From NCBI RefSeq assembly GCF_002564045.1, contig NZ_PDJK01000002.1, forward strand, positions 5,084,001 to 5,148,000: a DNA stretch of 64,000 nucleotides, written 5' to 3'. This stretch comes from Amycolatopsis sulphurea (lineage in GTDB: Bacteria > Actinomycetota > Actinomycetes > Mycobacteriales > Pseudonocardiaceae). Every line of letters begins with the position of its first letter. Position 1 is the stretch's first letter. The notes beneath the pieces are model-generated. The model was not told where the DNA came from. It saw only the letters and a list, made by a program, of their open reading frames with translations, and ran no database searches. The translations under genes and the position numbers were made by a program. Below are positions 17,259-26,205 of this stretch, piece after piece.

Positions 17259-18368
17259 ATGGTCGATCCAGTGGCGGCCCCGTCGTTGCCCGTTCACCTG
17301 CGCTTGCTGCGGGGAATGCTGGCCGACGCGGTGTCCATGCTGCGCTCGGGTTTCGCCACGGCCCAGGACATCGACACCGCCATGCGCCTGGGCGCCGGTC
17401 ATCCGGTGGGACCGTTGACCGTGCTGCGCGATCTGGACGCCTTCGATCGGGAGGCGCTCGGGCTGTCCGAAGTCCCGGCGACCGAGGCCCCGGACGTGAC
17501 CGCGACCTCCGCGGCGAAGGCATGGTGGGGAACCGTGGGGGTCGTCGGCACGGGCACGATGGCGACCGGAATCGCGGAGGCCATCGCGGCGTCGGGAACG
17601 CCAGTACGGGTGCTCGCTCGCTCGGTGCCCGCGCGGGAACGGCTCCACGCCGCAGTGGCGGCGAGCCTTGCGCGCGCAGTCAAGCGCGGGCGGCGGCAAG
17701 CAGACGAGGCCGACCGCATCCGCGCGAGAGTCCACTGTGTACTCGACGCCGCCGCGCTGGCGGACTGTGCCGTGGTGATCGAAGCGGTGGCCGAGCAGCT
17801 GGACGTCAAACGCGAGGTGTGCGCGCGACTCGACGCGATCGTGGCACCGGGCACGCCCATCGCCACCAACACCTCCTCGTTCCGGGTGGCGGAGCTGGCG
17901 GCCGTGGCTCCGGAACGGCCGATACTCGCGCTGCACTTCTTCAATCCCGCCCCGGCCATGAAGCTCGTCGAGGTCGTTGTGCCGGAAGGCGGCTCGCGTG
18001 CGCTGGCCACCGTGGGGGCCGCCTGGACGACCGCGATCGGCAAGACCGCGATCCACTGCGGCGACCAGCGGGGGTTCCTGGTCAACCGGCTGCTCATCCC
18101 GTACCTCAACGACGCAGCGCGGCGGTTCGACGAAGGTGATGTCACACCTGCCGAACTGGACGAGGCGATGACCACCGGCGCGGGCCACCCGATGGGCCCC
18201 CTCGCGCTGATCGATCTGATCGGTGCGGACGTGACGGCCGCGGCGTTGTCGGCGATGGCCGAGGCGTACCCCGACTCGCGCCTGGTGCCGGCGGCGTCGC
18301 TGCGCCGGATGATCGAGGCCGGGCATCTGGGCAAGAAAACCGGCCAGGGCTTCTATCTCTATCGATGA
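17259..18368 (+). CDS. 3-hydroxyacyl-CoA dehydrogenase with an extra N-terminal 3HCDH C-domain
   Basis: ATG 17259 is preceded by CGAGGAGA. The 369-residue protein has an unusual order. Residues about 10-75 resemble the C-terminal helical domain of the family (RLLRGMLADAVSMLRSGFAT, then DIDTAMRLGAGHPVGPL). Then comes the NAD domain from about residue 90 (VGVVGTGTMATGIAEAIAAS, GxGxxxxG) with TNTSSFRVAELA and HFFNPAPAMKLVEVV, where the conserved His and Asn of the active site lie, and finally a second, complete C-terminal domain (RGFLVNRLLIPYLNDAARRF, then EAMTTGAGHPMGPLALIDLIG). It oxidises a 3-hydroxyacyl-CoA to the 3-oxoacyl-CoA with NAD. First gene of the rightward operon. Confidence 0.88.
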   Translation: MVDPVAAPSLPVHLRLLRGMLADAVSMLRSGFATAQDIDTAMRLGAGHPVGPLTVLRDLDAFDREALGLSEVPATEAPDVTATSAAKAWWGTVGVVGTGTMATGIAEAIAASGTPVRVLARSVPARERLHAAVAASLARAVKRGRRQADEADRIRARVHCVLDAAALADCAVVIEAVAEQLDVKREVCARLDAIVAPGTPIATNTSSFRVAELAAVAPERPILALHFFNPAPAMKLVEVVVPEGGSRALATVGAAWTTAIGKTAIHCGDQRGFLVNRLLIPYLNDAARRFDEGDVTPAELDEAMTTGAGHPMGPLALIDLIGADVTAAALSAMAEAYPDSRLVPAASLRRMIEAGHLGKKTGQGFYLYR

Positions 18369-19795
18369 ACGGAGAACGGGTGCGGTACGACAAGCTCTTC
18401 ATTGGTGGTGACTGGGTTCCCGGTCACGGCGACGGTCACGACGAAGTGATCAACGCGGCCGACGAAACCGTCCTGGCCACCGTGTGCCGCGGGGACGCGG
18501 CCGATGTCGATGCCGCGGTGGCCGCTGCGCGCTCGGCCGTCGACTCCGGTGTGCTCGCCGATCCCGCGGACCGCGTCCGGGCGCTGCGGGCGCTGCGGGC
18601 TGCGCTGACCGAGCGGCAGGACCAGATCGCCGAGCTGATCAGCCTCGAAGTGGGTACCCCGGCCAAGATCTCCCAGCGGGTCCAGGTCGGGCTGCCGCTG
18701 GCCGTGCTGGACGCGTTCGCCGAGACGGCCGAGCGCTACGAGTGGCAGACCACGGTGGGCAACTCGACCGTGCTGCGCGAGCCGGCGGGTGTGGTCGGCG
18801 CGATCACGCCGTGGAACTACCCGCTGCACCAGCTGGTCGCCAAAGTCGGCGGAGCGATCGCGGCCGGCTGTGCTGTCGTGGCGAAACCGGCCGGCGTGGC
18901 GCCGTTGTCGGCCTTCGCGCTCGCCGAAGCGGTCCAGGCCGCGGGCCTGCCCACGGGAGTGTTCAACCTGGTGCCGGGCAGCGGGCGTGTGGTCGGCGAG
19001 GCCATTGCCGGACACCCTGGGGTGGACGTCGTGTCCTTCACCGGTTCGACGGCGGCCGGGGCGCGGGTCGCGCAGCTGGCCGCGGCCAACATCACGAAGG
19101 TCGCGTTGGAGCTGGGCGGCAAGTCCGCCAACGTCGTACTGGACGACGCCGACCTCGCGCGCGCGGTGAAGACCGGCGTGGGCAACGCGTTCCTCAATTC
19201 CGGCCAGACGTGCTCGGCCTGGACCCGGATGCTCGTCCCGGAACGGCTACAGGACGAGGTCGTGGACCTGGCGGCGCAGGCGGCGAAACGGCTCACCCTT
19301 GGGCATCCGCTCGAGGAGAACACCCGGCTCGGCCCGCTCGCCTCAGCCGCGCAGCGGGACACGGTTCGCGGCTACATCGACGCCGGCCGCAGTGAAGGCG
19401 CACGGCTCGTGTGTGGCGGGGCGGAACCGCCGGCGGGCCTGGACAAGGGGTTCTACGTCGAGCCTGCGATTTTCGCCGACGTCCGCCCGGAAATGCGGAT
19501 CGCGCAGGAGGAGATCTTCGGCCCGGTGCTGGCGATCATGCCCTACACCGACGACGAGGACGCCATCCGGATCGCCAACGACTCCGACTACGGCCTGGCG
19601 GGCGGGGTGTGGAGCGCCGACACCGACCGTGCATGGGCGGTGGCCAGGCGGATGCGCACTGGCCAAGTGGACATCAACGGCGCCGCCTTCAACCCCGCCG
19701 CGCCGTTCGGCGGCTACAAGAAGTCAGGCTTGGGCCGCGAGTTCGGCGTGTTCGGCATCGACGAGTTCGTCGAGACCAAGGCGGTGCAGTCATGA
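18365..19795 (+). CDS. Aldehyde dehydrogenase
   Basis: The 476-residue product overlaps the previous gene by 4 bp (ATGA). It is a full-length NAD(P)-dependent ALDH: AITPWNYPLHQLVAKVGGAI (Asn of the oxyanion hole), FTGSTAAGARV (cofactor loop), the general-base Glu in VALELGGKSANVV (about residue 250), and the catalytic Cys in NSGQTCSAWTR (about residue 284). The C-terminal EEIFGPVLAIMPY and FGGYKKSGLGREFG are also standard. It would oxidise an aldehyde intermediate of the pathway to the acid that the CoA-transferase activates. Substrate unknown. Confidence 0.92.
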   Translation: MNGERVRYDKLFIGGDWVPGHGDGHDEVINAADETVLATVCRGDAADVDAAVAAARSAVDSGVLADPADRVRALRALRAALTERQDQIAELISLEVGTPAKISQRVQVGLPLAVLDAFAETAERYEWQTTVGNSTVLREPAGVVGAITPWNYPLHQLVAKVGGAIAAGCAVVAKPAGVAPLSAFALAEAVQAAGLPTGVFNLVPGSGRVVGEAIAGHPGVDVVSFTGSTAAGARVAQLAAANITKVALELGGKSANVVLDDADLARAVKTGVGNAFLNSGQTCSAWTRMLVPERLQDEVVDLAAQAAKRLTLGHPLEENTRLGPLASAAQRDTVRGYIDAGRSEGARLVCGGAEPPAGLDKGFYVEPAIFADVRPEMRIAQEEIFGPVLAIMPYTDDEDAIRIANDSDYGLAGGVWSADTDRAWAVARRMRTGQVDINGAAFNPAAPFGGYKKSGLGREFGVFGIDEFVETKAVQS

Positions 19796-20265
19796 CCCAC
19801 CTCGAGACGATCCGCCGCTATTACGACGGCTGCAGCACCGGCGACGTGGAGCTGATGTGCGGCACGCTCACCGACGACGTCGTGCACTACTTCCTCGCCC
19901 CCAACCCGGGCTCGAAACCCGTCGACGGCGGCGAGCACCTGGCCCGCTACTGGCGCAAGGTGCACCGCATGATCGACGCGCGCTGGATCGTCGACCACAT
20001 CGTCGACGGCGACGAGGAGGCCGTGATCGAGTGGTCGATGTTCTGGCGACCGGAAGGTAGGGCCGAGAGGGTCGTCACCCGGGGAGCGGAGTGGTTCCGG
20101 TTCCACAATGGACTGATCAGGGAGATCCGCTCGTACTATCAACAGCGGGAGAGCACCACCGAGCTGGACGGGTTCCGCTACGACGAGCGCGGCTACTCCG
20201 TCCCGGCGCGGGAGACCAGTGCCCTCCACCCGGCGAGCGCAGGTGGTGCCCCGTGCCCGAAGTGA
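19792..20265 (+). CDS. SnoaL-like (NTF2 fold) protein
   Basis: The 157-residue product overlaps the ALDH stop by 4 bp. It shows a SnoaL-like pattern: LETIRRYYDGCSTGDVELM, then LTDDVVHYF, a central KVHRMIDARWIVDHIVDGDE, and beta strands with AVIEWSMFWRP and GAEWFRFHNGLIREIRSYY. The NTF2-like cone fold is used by small isomerases, dehydratases, cyclases and ligand carriers. Placed between an ALDH and an enoyl-CoA hydratase, a hydratase or isomerase role on a pathway intermediate is plausible. No catalytic pair could be assigned confidently. Confidence 0.78.
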   Translation: MTHLETIRRYYDGCSTGDVELMCGTLTDDVVHYFLAPNPGSKPVDGGEHLARYWRKVHRMIDARWIVDHIVDGDEEAVIEWSMFWRPEGRAERVVTRGAEWFRFHNGLIREIRSYYQQRESTTELDGFRYDERGYSVPARETSALHPASAGGAPCPK

Positions 20266-21059
20266 TCTCCCTCCGTACGGACGCGGTGCTGACCATCACG
20301 CTCGACCGGCCCCGGAGCATGAACGCGCTCACCGAGTCCTGCCGCCGCGAACTACTCACGGCGCTGCACGGCGCGGCCGACCCGGCTGTCCGTGCGGTCG
20401 TGCTGACCGGCGCCGGGCGTGCCTTCTGCGTCGGCCAGGACCTGTCCGCGACCGACGAGCTGGTACGCGCCGACGTCACGGTCCGCGACACCTACAACCC
20501 GCTGGTGCGTGCGCTCAAAGAGCTGGACAAGCCGGTGATCGCCGCGGTCAACGGGCCCGCCGTGGGCGCCGGGACAGGGTTGGCGCTGGCCTGCGACCTG
20601 CGGCTGATGGCCGAGACGGCGTACTTCGCGTGTTCGTTCAGCAAAGTCGGCCTCGTGCCCGACACGGGGCTGTCTCACGAGCTGGTGCGGAGCCTCGGTC
20701 ACGCGCGCGCCTACGAGCTGGCTGCGACCGGCCGCACCATCGGCGCGGCCGAAGCCGCACAGTGGGGGCTGGTGAACCGGGTCGTGCCGCTCGAGGCGCT
20801 GGCGAAGGAGGCCGGCGACCTGGCCGGCCAGCTGTCGCGGGGCCCCGGGCTCGCGCTGGCGCTGACGAAACGGCTGTTCACCGCGGCCGCGCACGCCGGC
20901 GGGGACACCATGCTGGAACGGGAGGCACTGAGCCAGGGCGTCGCGGCGGCGACGGCCGAGCACACCGAAGGCGTCGCCGCGTTCCGCGAGAAGCGCGCCG
21001 CGAACCACGACCGCGGCCCGGTCACGGTGCCGGCCACCGTACCCCTCGACGCGATCTAG
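20253..21059 (+). CDS. Enoyl-CoA hydratase/isomerase (PaaG/PaaF-like)
   Basis: GTG 20253 (AGGTGG upstream) overlaps the previous gene by 13 bp. The 268-residue crotonase-fold protein has LTITLDRPRSMNALTESCRR, RAVVLTGAGRAFCVGQDLSA (oxyanion hole 1), and KPVIAAVNGPAVGAGTGLAL (oxyanion hole 2). The stretch FACSFSKVGLVPDTGLSHEL resembles ring-isomerase PaaG-type crotonases, where Asp rather than the hydratase Glu pair is used. It probably hydrates or isomerises the CoA thioester before the hydroxyacyl-CoA dehydrogenase acts. Confidence 0.88.
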   Translation: MPEVISLRTDAVLTITLDRPRSMNALTESCRRELLTALHGAADPAVRAVVLTGAGRAFCVGQDLSATDELVRADVTVRDTYNPLVRALKELDKPVIAAVNGPAVGAGTGLALACDLRLMAETAYFACSFSKVGLVPDTGLSHELVRSLGHARAYELAATGRTIGAAEAAQWGLVNRVVPLEALAKEAGDLAGQLSRGPGLALALTKRLFTAAAHAGGDTMLEREALSQGVAAATAEHTEGVAAFREKRAANHDRGPVTVPATVPLDAI

Positions 21060-21085
21060 ATTCGGAGAAAGAAAGGTACGACCCC

Positions 21086-21883
21086 ATGGAAACCTGGGTC
21101 AACGGAGACCTCCGGTACTCGGCGTACGACCTCAGCTCCCGTCTGTCGAACAAGACGAGCGACTTCGAGCCCAACCCGCACCACATCGAGTACATCCCGC
21201 ACGACAAGACGATCGAGGACTCCGAGAAGCTGTTCGGCATCGGCAAGGAGGCGTGGCGGGGCGGCCGTGGCTGGGCCATCGAGCGCATCACGCTGACCAC
21301 GCACTCCGGCACCCACCTCGATGCGCCGTACCACTACGGCCCCACATCGGGCGGGCGGCCGGCCAAGACGATCGACGAGGTCCCGCTGCGGTGGTGCTTC
21401 GGCCCCGGCGTCGTCCTGGACGTGACCGAGGTGGATCGCCGCAAGGGCGCCGACGAACACGACCTGCAGCGGGAGCTGGACCGGATCGGGTACACGCTCC
21501 AGCCGTTCGACATCGTGCTCATCCGCACCGGCGCGTCGCGGTACTTCGACGAGCCCGGCTACCAGTACAAGCACACGGGTTTGCGTGCCTCGGCGACGAA
21601 ATGGCTCACCGAGCAGGGCGTCCGGATGATCGGCATCGACGCCTGGACGCTGGACCGGGCGTTCGACGTCATGGTCGAGGAAGCCAAGAACGGCGACACC
21701 GAGCAGTTGTGGGAGTCCCACTACCACGGGATGACCCAGGAGTACTGCCAGATCGAGAAGCTCAGCGGGCTCTCGGACCTGCCGCGCCCCCACGGGTTCG
21801 AGGTCTCCTGCTTCCCGGCGAAGATCGAAGGCGCGAGCGGTGGCTGGGCCCGCGTCGTCGCCCTGTTCACCGAACCCGCGTGA
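21086..21883 (+). CDS. Cyclase family protein (kynurenine formamidase-like metal hydrolase)
   Basis: ATG 21086 follows GAAAGG; 26 bp separate it from the hydratase gene. The 265-residue protein has the cyclase/KynB metal-binding motif HSGTHLDAPYHY (about residues 72-83; HxGTHxDxPxH) and a second half with RTGASRYFDEPGYQYKHTGL and MIGIDAWTLDRAF. Family members use Zn or Mn to hydrolyse amides (N-formylkynurenine, isatin) or lactones. In a pathway that begins with a molybdenum hydroxylase it could open a hydroxylated heterocycle; this is inference. Confidence 0.87.
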   Translation: METWVNGDLRYSAYDLSSRLSNKTSDFEPNPHHIEYIPHDKTIEDSEKLFGIGKEAWRGGRGWAIERITLTTHSGTHLDAPYHYGPTSGGRPAKTIDEVPLRWCFGPGVVLDVTEVDRRKGADEHDLQRELDRIGYTLQPFDIVLIRTGASRYFDEPGYQYKHTGLRASATKWLTEQGVRMIGIDAWTLDRAFDVMVEEAKNGDTEQLWESHYHGMTQEYCQIEKLSGLSDLPRPHGFEVSCFPAKIEGASGGWARVVALFTEPA

Positions 21884-21899
21884 CCAGGAAGGGAGCTCC

Positions 21900-22847
21900 A
21901 TGAAACTCGTGACGTTCACCCGAGGGCCGGTACCCGAGGTCGGCGTGCTCGACGGCGGCGATCACGTCGTCGCGCTGCGCCCGGCCTATGCGGATCTGCT
22001 GCGCTCGCGCGGGATCGAGGCCGCACAGGCCGACGCCCTCAGCGAGACGATCTTCCGCGACATGGTCACGTTCATCGGCTTCGGCGAATGGGGCAAGGAC
22101 GAGGCCCGCGCCGCGGCCGGGCACGCGGACGGCGGCCCACACCGGCTGCCGCTGTTCGAGGTGACGCTGCGCGCTCCGCTGCAGCCGGTCGCCCTGCGCG
22201 ACTGCATCGCCTTCGAGACCCACCTGAAGAACTTCTACGAGAACATCAACCGTGCGGAGATTCCGCCGGCATTCTACGAGATTCCCGTCTACTACAAGGG
22301 CAATCCGTCCACTGTGGTCGGTCCGGGGGAGGACGTGCCGTGGCCGCACTACAGCCAGGAGTGGGACTACGAGCTGGAACTCGGGGTGGTGATCGGGCCC
22401 AGCGCGCACAACGTCACCAAGGCTGAGGCCGAATCGCACATCTACGGACTCACCTGCTTCAACGACTTCAGCGCCCGGGACGTGCTGCGCAAGGAGATCT
22501 CGATCGGCCTGGGCCCGGCGAAGGCGAAGGACTTCGCCACCGGTATCGGCCCGTGGCTGGTGACCAGGGACGAGATCGACGACCTGTACGACCTGGAGAT
22601 GGTCGCGCGGGTCAACGGCGAGGAGTGGTCCCACGGCAACTCCGGCCAGATCCACTGGAGCTTCGCCGACATCATCACGCGCATGGCCGACTCGGAACCG
22701 CTGCGGGCCGGCGAGATCTTCGGCTCCGGCACCGTCGCCTTCGGCTGCGGGCTCGAGCTGGGCAAGTACCTCGAACCCGGTGACGTCGTCGAACTGGAGA
22801 TCACCGGGCTCGGAGTGCTGCGTAACCGCGTGGTGAGCGGAGCCTGA
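21900..22847 (+). CDS. Fumarylacetoacetate hydrolase (FAH) family protein
   Basis: ATG 21900 has GGGAG seven bases upstream. The 315-residue protein has an N-terminal small domain (MKLVTFTRGPVPEVGVLDGG) and the FAH core from about residue 95: DCIAFETHLKNFYENINRAE, YYKGNPSTVVGPGEDVPWPH, and YELELGVVIGPSAHNVTKAE, where the ELE triad ligates the divalent metal, then YGLTCFNDFSARDVL and GFGSGTVAFGCGLE-type C-terminal strands. The family includes hydrolases, decarboxylases and hydratases of 2-oxo acids and diketones. It probably acts on the ring-opened product and is the last gene of this rightward operon. Confidence 0.9.
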   Translation: MKLVTFTRGPVPEVGVLDGGDHVVALRPAYADLLRSRGIEAAQADALSETIFRDMVTFIGFGEWGKDEARAAAGHADGGPHRLPLFEVTLRAPLQPVALRDCIAFETHLKNFYENINRAEIPPAFYEIPVYYKGNPSTVVGPGEDVPWPHYSQEWDYELELGVVIGPSAHNVTKAEAESHIYGLTCFNDFSARDVLRKEISIGLGPAKAKDFATGIGPWLVTRDEIDDLYDLEMVARVNGEEWSHGNSGQIHWSFADIITRMADSEPLRAGEIFGSGTVAFGCGLELGKYLEPGDVVELEITGLGVLRNRVVSGA

Positions 22848-22909
22848 CGATGCCCTGGTCGCGCACGGTGCGCACCGGACTGGACACGAGGCGAGTTACC
22901 CCTTGACAC

Positions 22910-22927
22910 CTACCGTCTGGACGGTAG
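22910..22927. promoter_or_regulatory. TetR-type operator copy 4 (molybdenum hydroxylase operon)
   Basis: CTACCGTCTGGACGGTAG, one mismatch from symmetry. It fills the spacer of a likely promoter: TTGACA at 22903-22908 and TAGAGG at 22925-22930. Regulator binding here would block polymerase directly. The hydroxylase genes begin 45 bp downstream. Confidence 0.88.
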
Positions 22928-22972
22928 AGGATCCTGTGATCCAGGTCATTTCGACTGTGACTGGAGATGAAC

Positions 22973-25381
22973 GTGACGGCAACGAGGCCGCCGCCCGCCG
23001 ACGCCGGGTCCCCGCAGTGGGACCCGACCGCGGATGCGGTGGAACAGACCCGGCGCAAGGACGGCGACCAGTTGCTCACCGGTCGCGCCACCTATCTCGA
23101 CGACATCGAGCCGCCAGGCACACTGCACTGCGCGATCCTGCGCAGCCCACACGCCCATGCCCGGATCCGCTCGGTGGACGCGACCACGGCCCGGCAGTGC
23201 CGGTCGGTGCGAGCCGTGGTGACCGGTGCCGAGGCAGTAGCGCTGGCCGAGCCGCTTCCCCACTTCTTTGAACCGTCCATTGTGGGCGGTCGCACCACGA
23301 CCGTGCGGGTGCTCGCGGTGGACAAGGTGCGGTATGTCGGCGACCCGGTCGCTGCGGTGGTCGCCGGCACGCTCGCCGACGCGGAGGCCGCGCTGGCGGC
23401 CATCGAGGTGGACTACGAGGTCCTGCCCGCTGCGGTGGAGGCCGAGCAGGCACTGGCCGAAGGTGCCCCGAAGGTGTTCGACGAGTGGGACGACAACGTG
23501 CTCATCCGCTTGCCGTTCGCCGAAGGTGACGCGGCCGCCGCACTCGCCGCCGCTGCCCACGTGCTCACCGGCGAGGCGCACATCCAGCGTTACCAGACCA
23601 CACCGATGGAGCCGCGCGGCTACCTGGCGCACTGGGAGCGGACCGGCAAGCTGACGTTCTACGCCTCCACTCAGAACCCGCACCCGTTGCGCACCAACCT
23701 GTCCACGATCTTCGGGCTGCCTGAGGACCGGATCCGCGTGGTCGCCACCCGGCTCGGCGGCGGCTTCGGCCACAAGTTCAACGGCTACCCCGAGGAACCA
23801 CTGGTCTGCCTGCTGTCCAGGATGACCGGCGCGCCGGTGAAATGGCTGGAGACCCGGGCCGACTCGCTGCTCGTCGGCGCCCGCGAGTTCTCGCACGAGT
23901 TCTCGGTCGGCTTCGACGACGACGGCCGGATCCTGGCGATCACCGACCGCATCGTCGGCAACGTCGGCTGCCTCGCCACCTGGGGCGGCTGGAGCATGAC
24001 CTACCCGGCCGGCATGACGTTCCCCGGTCCCTACCTCGTGACCGACTACGCCATCGAGTCGGTCGCGGTGGTCACCAACAAGGCGCCGTGGAACGGCGCG
24101 CGCGGTTACGGCAAGGAATCCGCCACGCTGGCCTTGGAACGGATGGTGGACCTGGTCGCGCAGGAGCTTGGCCTGGACCCCGCCGAGGTGCGCCGCCGCA
24201 ACTTCATCCCGCCGGAACGCTTTCCCCATTGGACGGCGGCCAAGCACCTCGACAGCGGTAACTACACCGGCGCGCTGGACAAGGTCATCGAACTGTCCGG
24301 CTACCACCGGCAACGGGACCTGCAGCGCGAGGTCCGCTCGCGGGGCGGGCTGCGCGGCATCGGGGTGTCGTTCGAGCTGACCCCCGAAGGCGGTGACTTC
24401 GCGGGCAGTTTCGTCCGCGGGTTCGACACCTCGACGGTGCGGGTGAGCCCGAAGGGCGCGATCACCGTGCTGACCGGCGTGACCAGTCCCGGCACCGGCA
24501 ACGAGACGAGCATCGCCGCACTGGTCGCCCGCGAGTTCGGGGTGACCGTGGCCGAAGTGTCGGTACTGCAGGGCGACACCGACTCCTGTCCCTACGGCTT
24601 CGGCAACTTCTCCAGCCGCAGCCTCGCCGCCGGGGGCGGGGCCGCGGTCCTGGCAGCCCGCGAGGTGCGGGAGCGAATGGCGCTGGCCGCGGGGATCCTG
24701 CTCGAAACCAAGCCCGAGAGCCTCGTGTTCGCCGCGGGGCGGGTCCACGCCACCGACGGCGAGCGTTCGATGTCCTTCGGCGAAGTCGCCGAGCAGGTCT
24801 ACCGTCGTGCCTACGCCATCCCCGGGCTCGACCAGCCACTACTGGAAGCGACCAAAGTGGGCGGTCCAGGCAACTTCCACCACGTGCCGGACGAGCAGGG
24901 ACGGATGTCGGCGTACCCGACGTACCCGTACTCGACTCACGTCGCCGTGGTCGACGTGGACGGCGAGACCGGTCAGGTGCGGATTCTCGACTACACCTGT
25001 GTCGACGACTGTGGGGTGCAGATCAACCCGAAGTTCGTCGAAGGCCAGCTCTACGGCGGGATCGCGATGGGCATCGGCGGCGCCATGTCCGAGCAGCAGC
25101 CCTACGACGACGCCGGGCAGCCACTGGCCCGCACGCTCAAGCACTATCTCGTGCCACGGGCCAACGACCTGCCGGACATCCGGCTCGGCCACCAATGCAC
25201 GCCCTCGCCCTACACCCTGCTGGGCACCAAGGGCGCCGGGGAAAGCGGGGTGGGTGGCGCGGTGGCCTGCCTCGCGAACGCCGTCAACGACGCGCTGCTG
25301 CCGCTCGGCGTCCGCGTCACCTCGATGCCGCTGTCCCCGCCCCACGTGTTGCGGGCGATCCGTTCGGGAGGCAACTCGTGA
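22973..25381 (+). CDS. Molybdenum hydroxylase (xanthine dehydrogenase family), large Moco subunit
   Basis: GTG 22973 has GGAG at 22963-22966 with normal spacing; the ATG at 22967 touches that GGAG and is less likely. The product is about 802 residues. It carries the aldehyde oxidase a/b hammerhead domain (VEQTRRKDGDQLLTGRATYL, TLHCAILRSPHAHARI) and the molybdopterin-binding domain: LGGGFGHKFNGYPEE, WNGARGYGKES (Arg contact), and the C-terminal LLGTKGAGESGVGGA, where the Glu of GAGES is the catalytic base. It hydroxylates a carbon next to a ring heteroatom or an activated aromatic with water as oxygen source. Purine, N-heterocycle or furoyl-CoA-type substrates are all possible. Confidence 0.92.
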   Translation: MTATRPPPADAGSPQWDPTADAVEQTRRKDGDQLLTGRATYLDDIEPPGTLHCAILRSPHAHARIRSVDATTARQCRSVRAVVTGAEAVALAEPLPHFFEPSIVGGRTTTVRVLAVDKVRYVGDPVAAVVAGTLADAEAALAAIEVDYEVLPAAVEAEQALAEGAPKVFDEWDDNVLIRLPFAEGDAAAALAAAAHVLTGEAHIQRYQTTPMEPRGYLAHWERTGKLTFYASTQNPHPLRTNLSTIFGLPEDRIRVVATRLGGGFGHKFNGYPEEPLVCLLSRMTGAPVKWLETRADSLLVGAREFSHEFSVGFDDDGRILAITDRIVGNVGCLATWGGWSMTYPAGMTFPGPYLVTDYAIESVAVVTNKAPWNGARGYGKESATLALERMVDLVAQELGLDPAEVRRRNFIPPERFPHWTAAKHLDSGNYTGALDKVIELSGYHRQRDLQREVRSRGGLRGIGVSFELTPEGGDFAGSFVRGFDTSTVRVSPKGAITVLTGVTSPGTGNETSIAALVAREFGVTVAEVSVLQGDTDSCPYGFGNFSSRSLAAGGGAAVLAAREVRERMALAAGILLETKPESLVFAAGRVHATDGERSMSFGEVAEQVYRRAYAIPGLDQPLLEATKVGGPGNFHHVPDEQGRMSAYPTYPYSTHVAVVDVDGETGQVRILDYTCVDDCGVQINPKFVEGQLYGGIAMGIGGAMSEQQPYDDAGQPLARTLKHYLVPRANDLPDIRLGHQCTPSPYTLLGTKGAGESGVGGAVACLANAVNDALLPLGVRVTSMPLSPPHVLRAIRSGGNS

Positions 25382-26205
25382 TCCGCACCAGCCTGCGCTA
25401 CCACCGGCCGGCCACGCCGGAGGAGACCAGCGCGATCCTCGCCGGCCATGCCGGGGACGTCGTCGTCCTCGGCGGCGGCACGATGCTGCTGCCGATGATG
25501 AACCGGGCGGAGGTCAACGCCGGTCACATCGTCGACCTGCGCGGGCTCGGCCTCGATACGATCACCGAGCACGGCGACCAGGTCCGGATCGGGGCGAGGG
25601 TCACCTACGACAACCTGTTCTCCTCGGACGTCGTCGCACGCACGGTACCCCTGCTGCGGCGGATGGCGAGCGGCATCACCGGTGGCGGCCAGCTGCGCAA
25701 CCTCGCCACCGCCGGCGGATCCGCCTGCTACGGCAACCCGTCGTCGGATGTGCCCGCCGTCCTGGTCGCACTCGAGGCGACTATGTGCCTGCACGGCTCG
25801 GCGGGACAGCGCCGGGTGCCGGCCGGCGAGTTCTTCGTCGACGCGTTCCGGACCGCCCTCGGCGACGGTGAGTTCCTGATGTCGATGGAAGTGACACGCC
25901 GCGCCGCCCGGGTCGGCTATCACAAGCTCAAACTGTGCGAGGGAAGCTGGCCCATCGTCACCGCGGCGGTGGTGCGGGACGGCGAGCGTGTGATGGCGAC
26001 CGTCGGCGCGGCCAGCCCGACTCCCCGCCGGTTCGACCTCACGTCCTACCTGGACTCCGGCAAGGACACGGTGGACGAGTTCGTCCGCGGCCACATCGAA
26101 AACCCGTGGACCGACGTGCTGGCCGACGGCGCCTACCGCAAGGACGTCTCCGGTGCCGTCGTTCGCCGTGCCGTCGCCGAACTGCAGGAGGCTGAGCGAT
26201 CATGA
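25378..26205 (+). CDS. Molybdenum hydroxylase, FAD-binding medium subunit
   Basis: GTG 25378 overlaps the large-subunit stop by 4 bp. The 275-residue CoxM/XdhB-type protein shows the two FAD contact loops, VVVLGGGTMLLPMMNR (about residues 30-45) and TGGGQLRNLATAGGSACYG (about residues 100-118), then a C-terminal CO_deh_flav_C domain (YHKLKLCEGSWPIVTAAVV). It passes electrons from the 2Fe-2S subunit to NAD or another acceptor. The three subunits are in the order Moco-FAD-FeS with ATGA/GTGA overlaps, so they are translated together. Confidence 0.92.
   Translation: MIRTSLRYHRPATPEETSAILAGHAGDVVVLGGGTMLLPMMNRAEVNAGHIVDLRGLGLDTITEHGDQVRIGARVTYDNLFSSDVVARTVPLLRRMASGITGGGQLRNLATAGGSACYGNPSSDVPAVLVALEATMCLHGSAGQRRVPAGEFFVDAFRTALGDGEFLMSMEVTRRAARVGYHKLKLCEGSWPIVTAAVVRDGERVMATVGAASPTPRRFDLTSYLDSGKDTVDEFVRGHIENPWTDVLADGAYRKDVSGAVVRRAVAELQEAERS

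Noticed and set aside
22946-24748. 600-codon leftward frame opposite the Mo-hydroxylase large subunit
   Set aside because: Antisense shadow; the sense strand has all Moco motifs.
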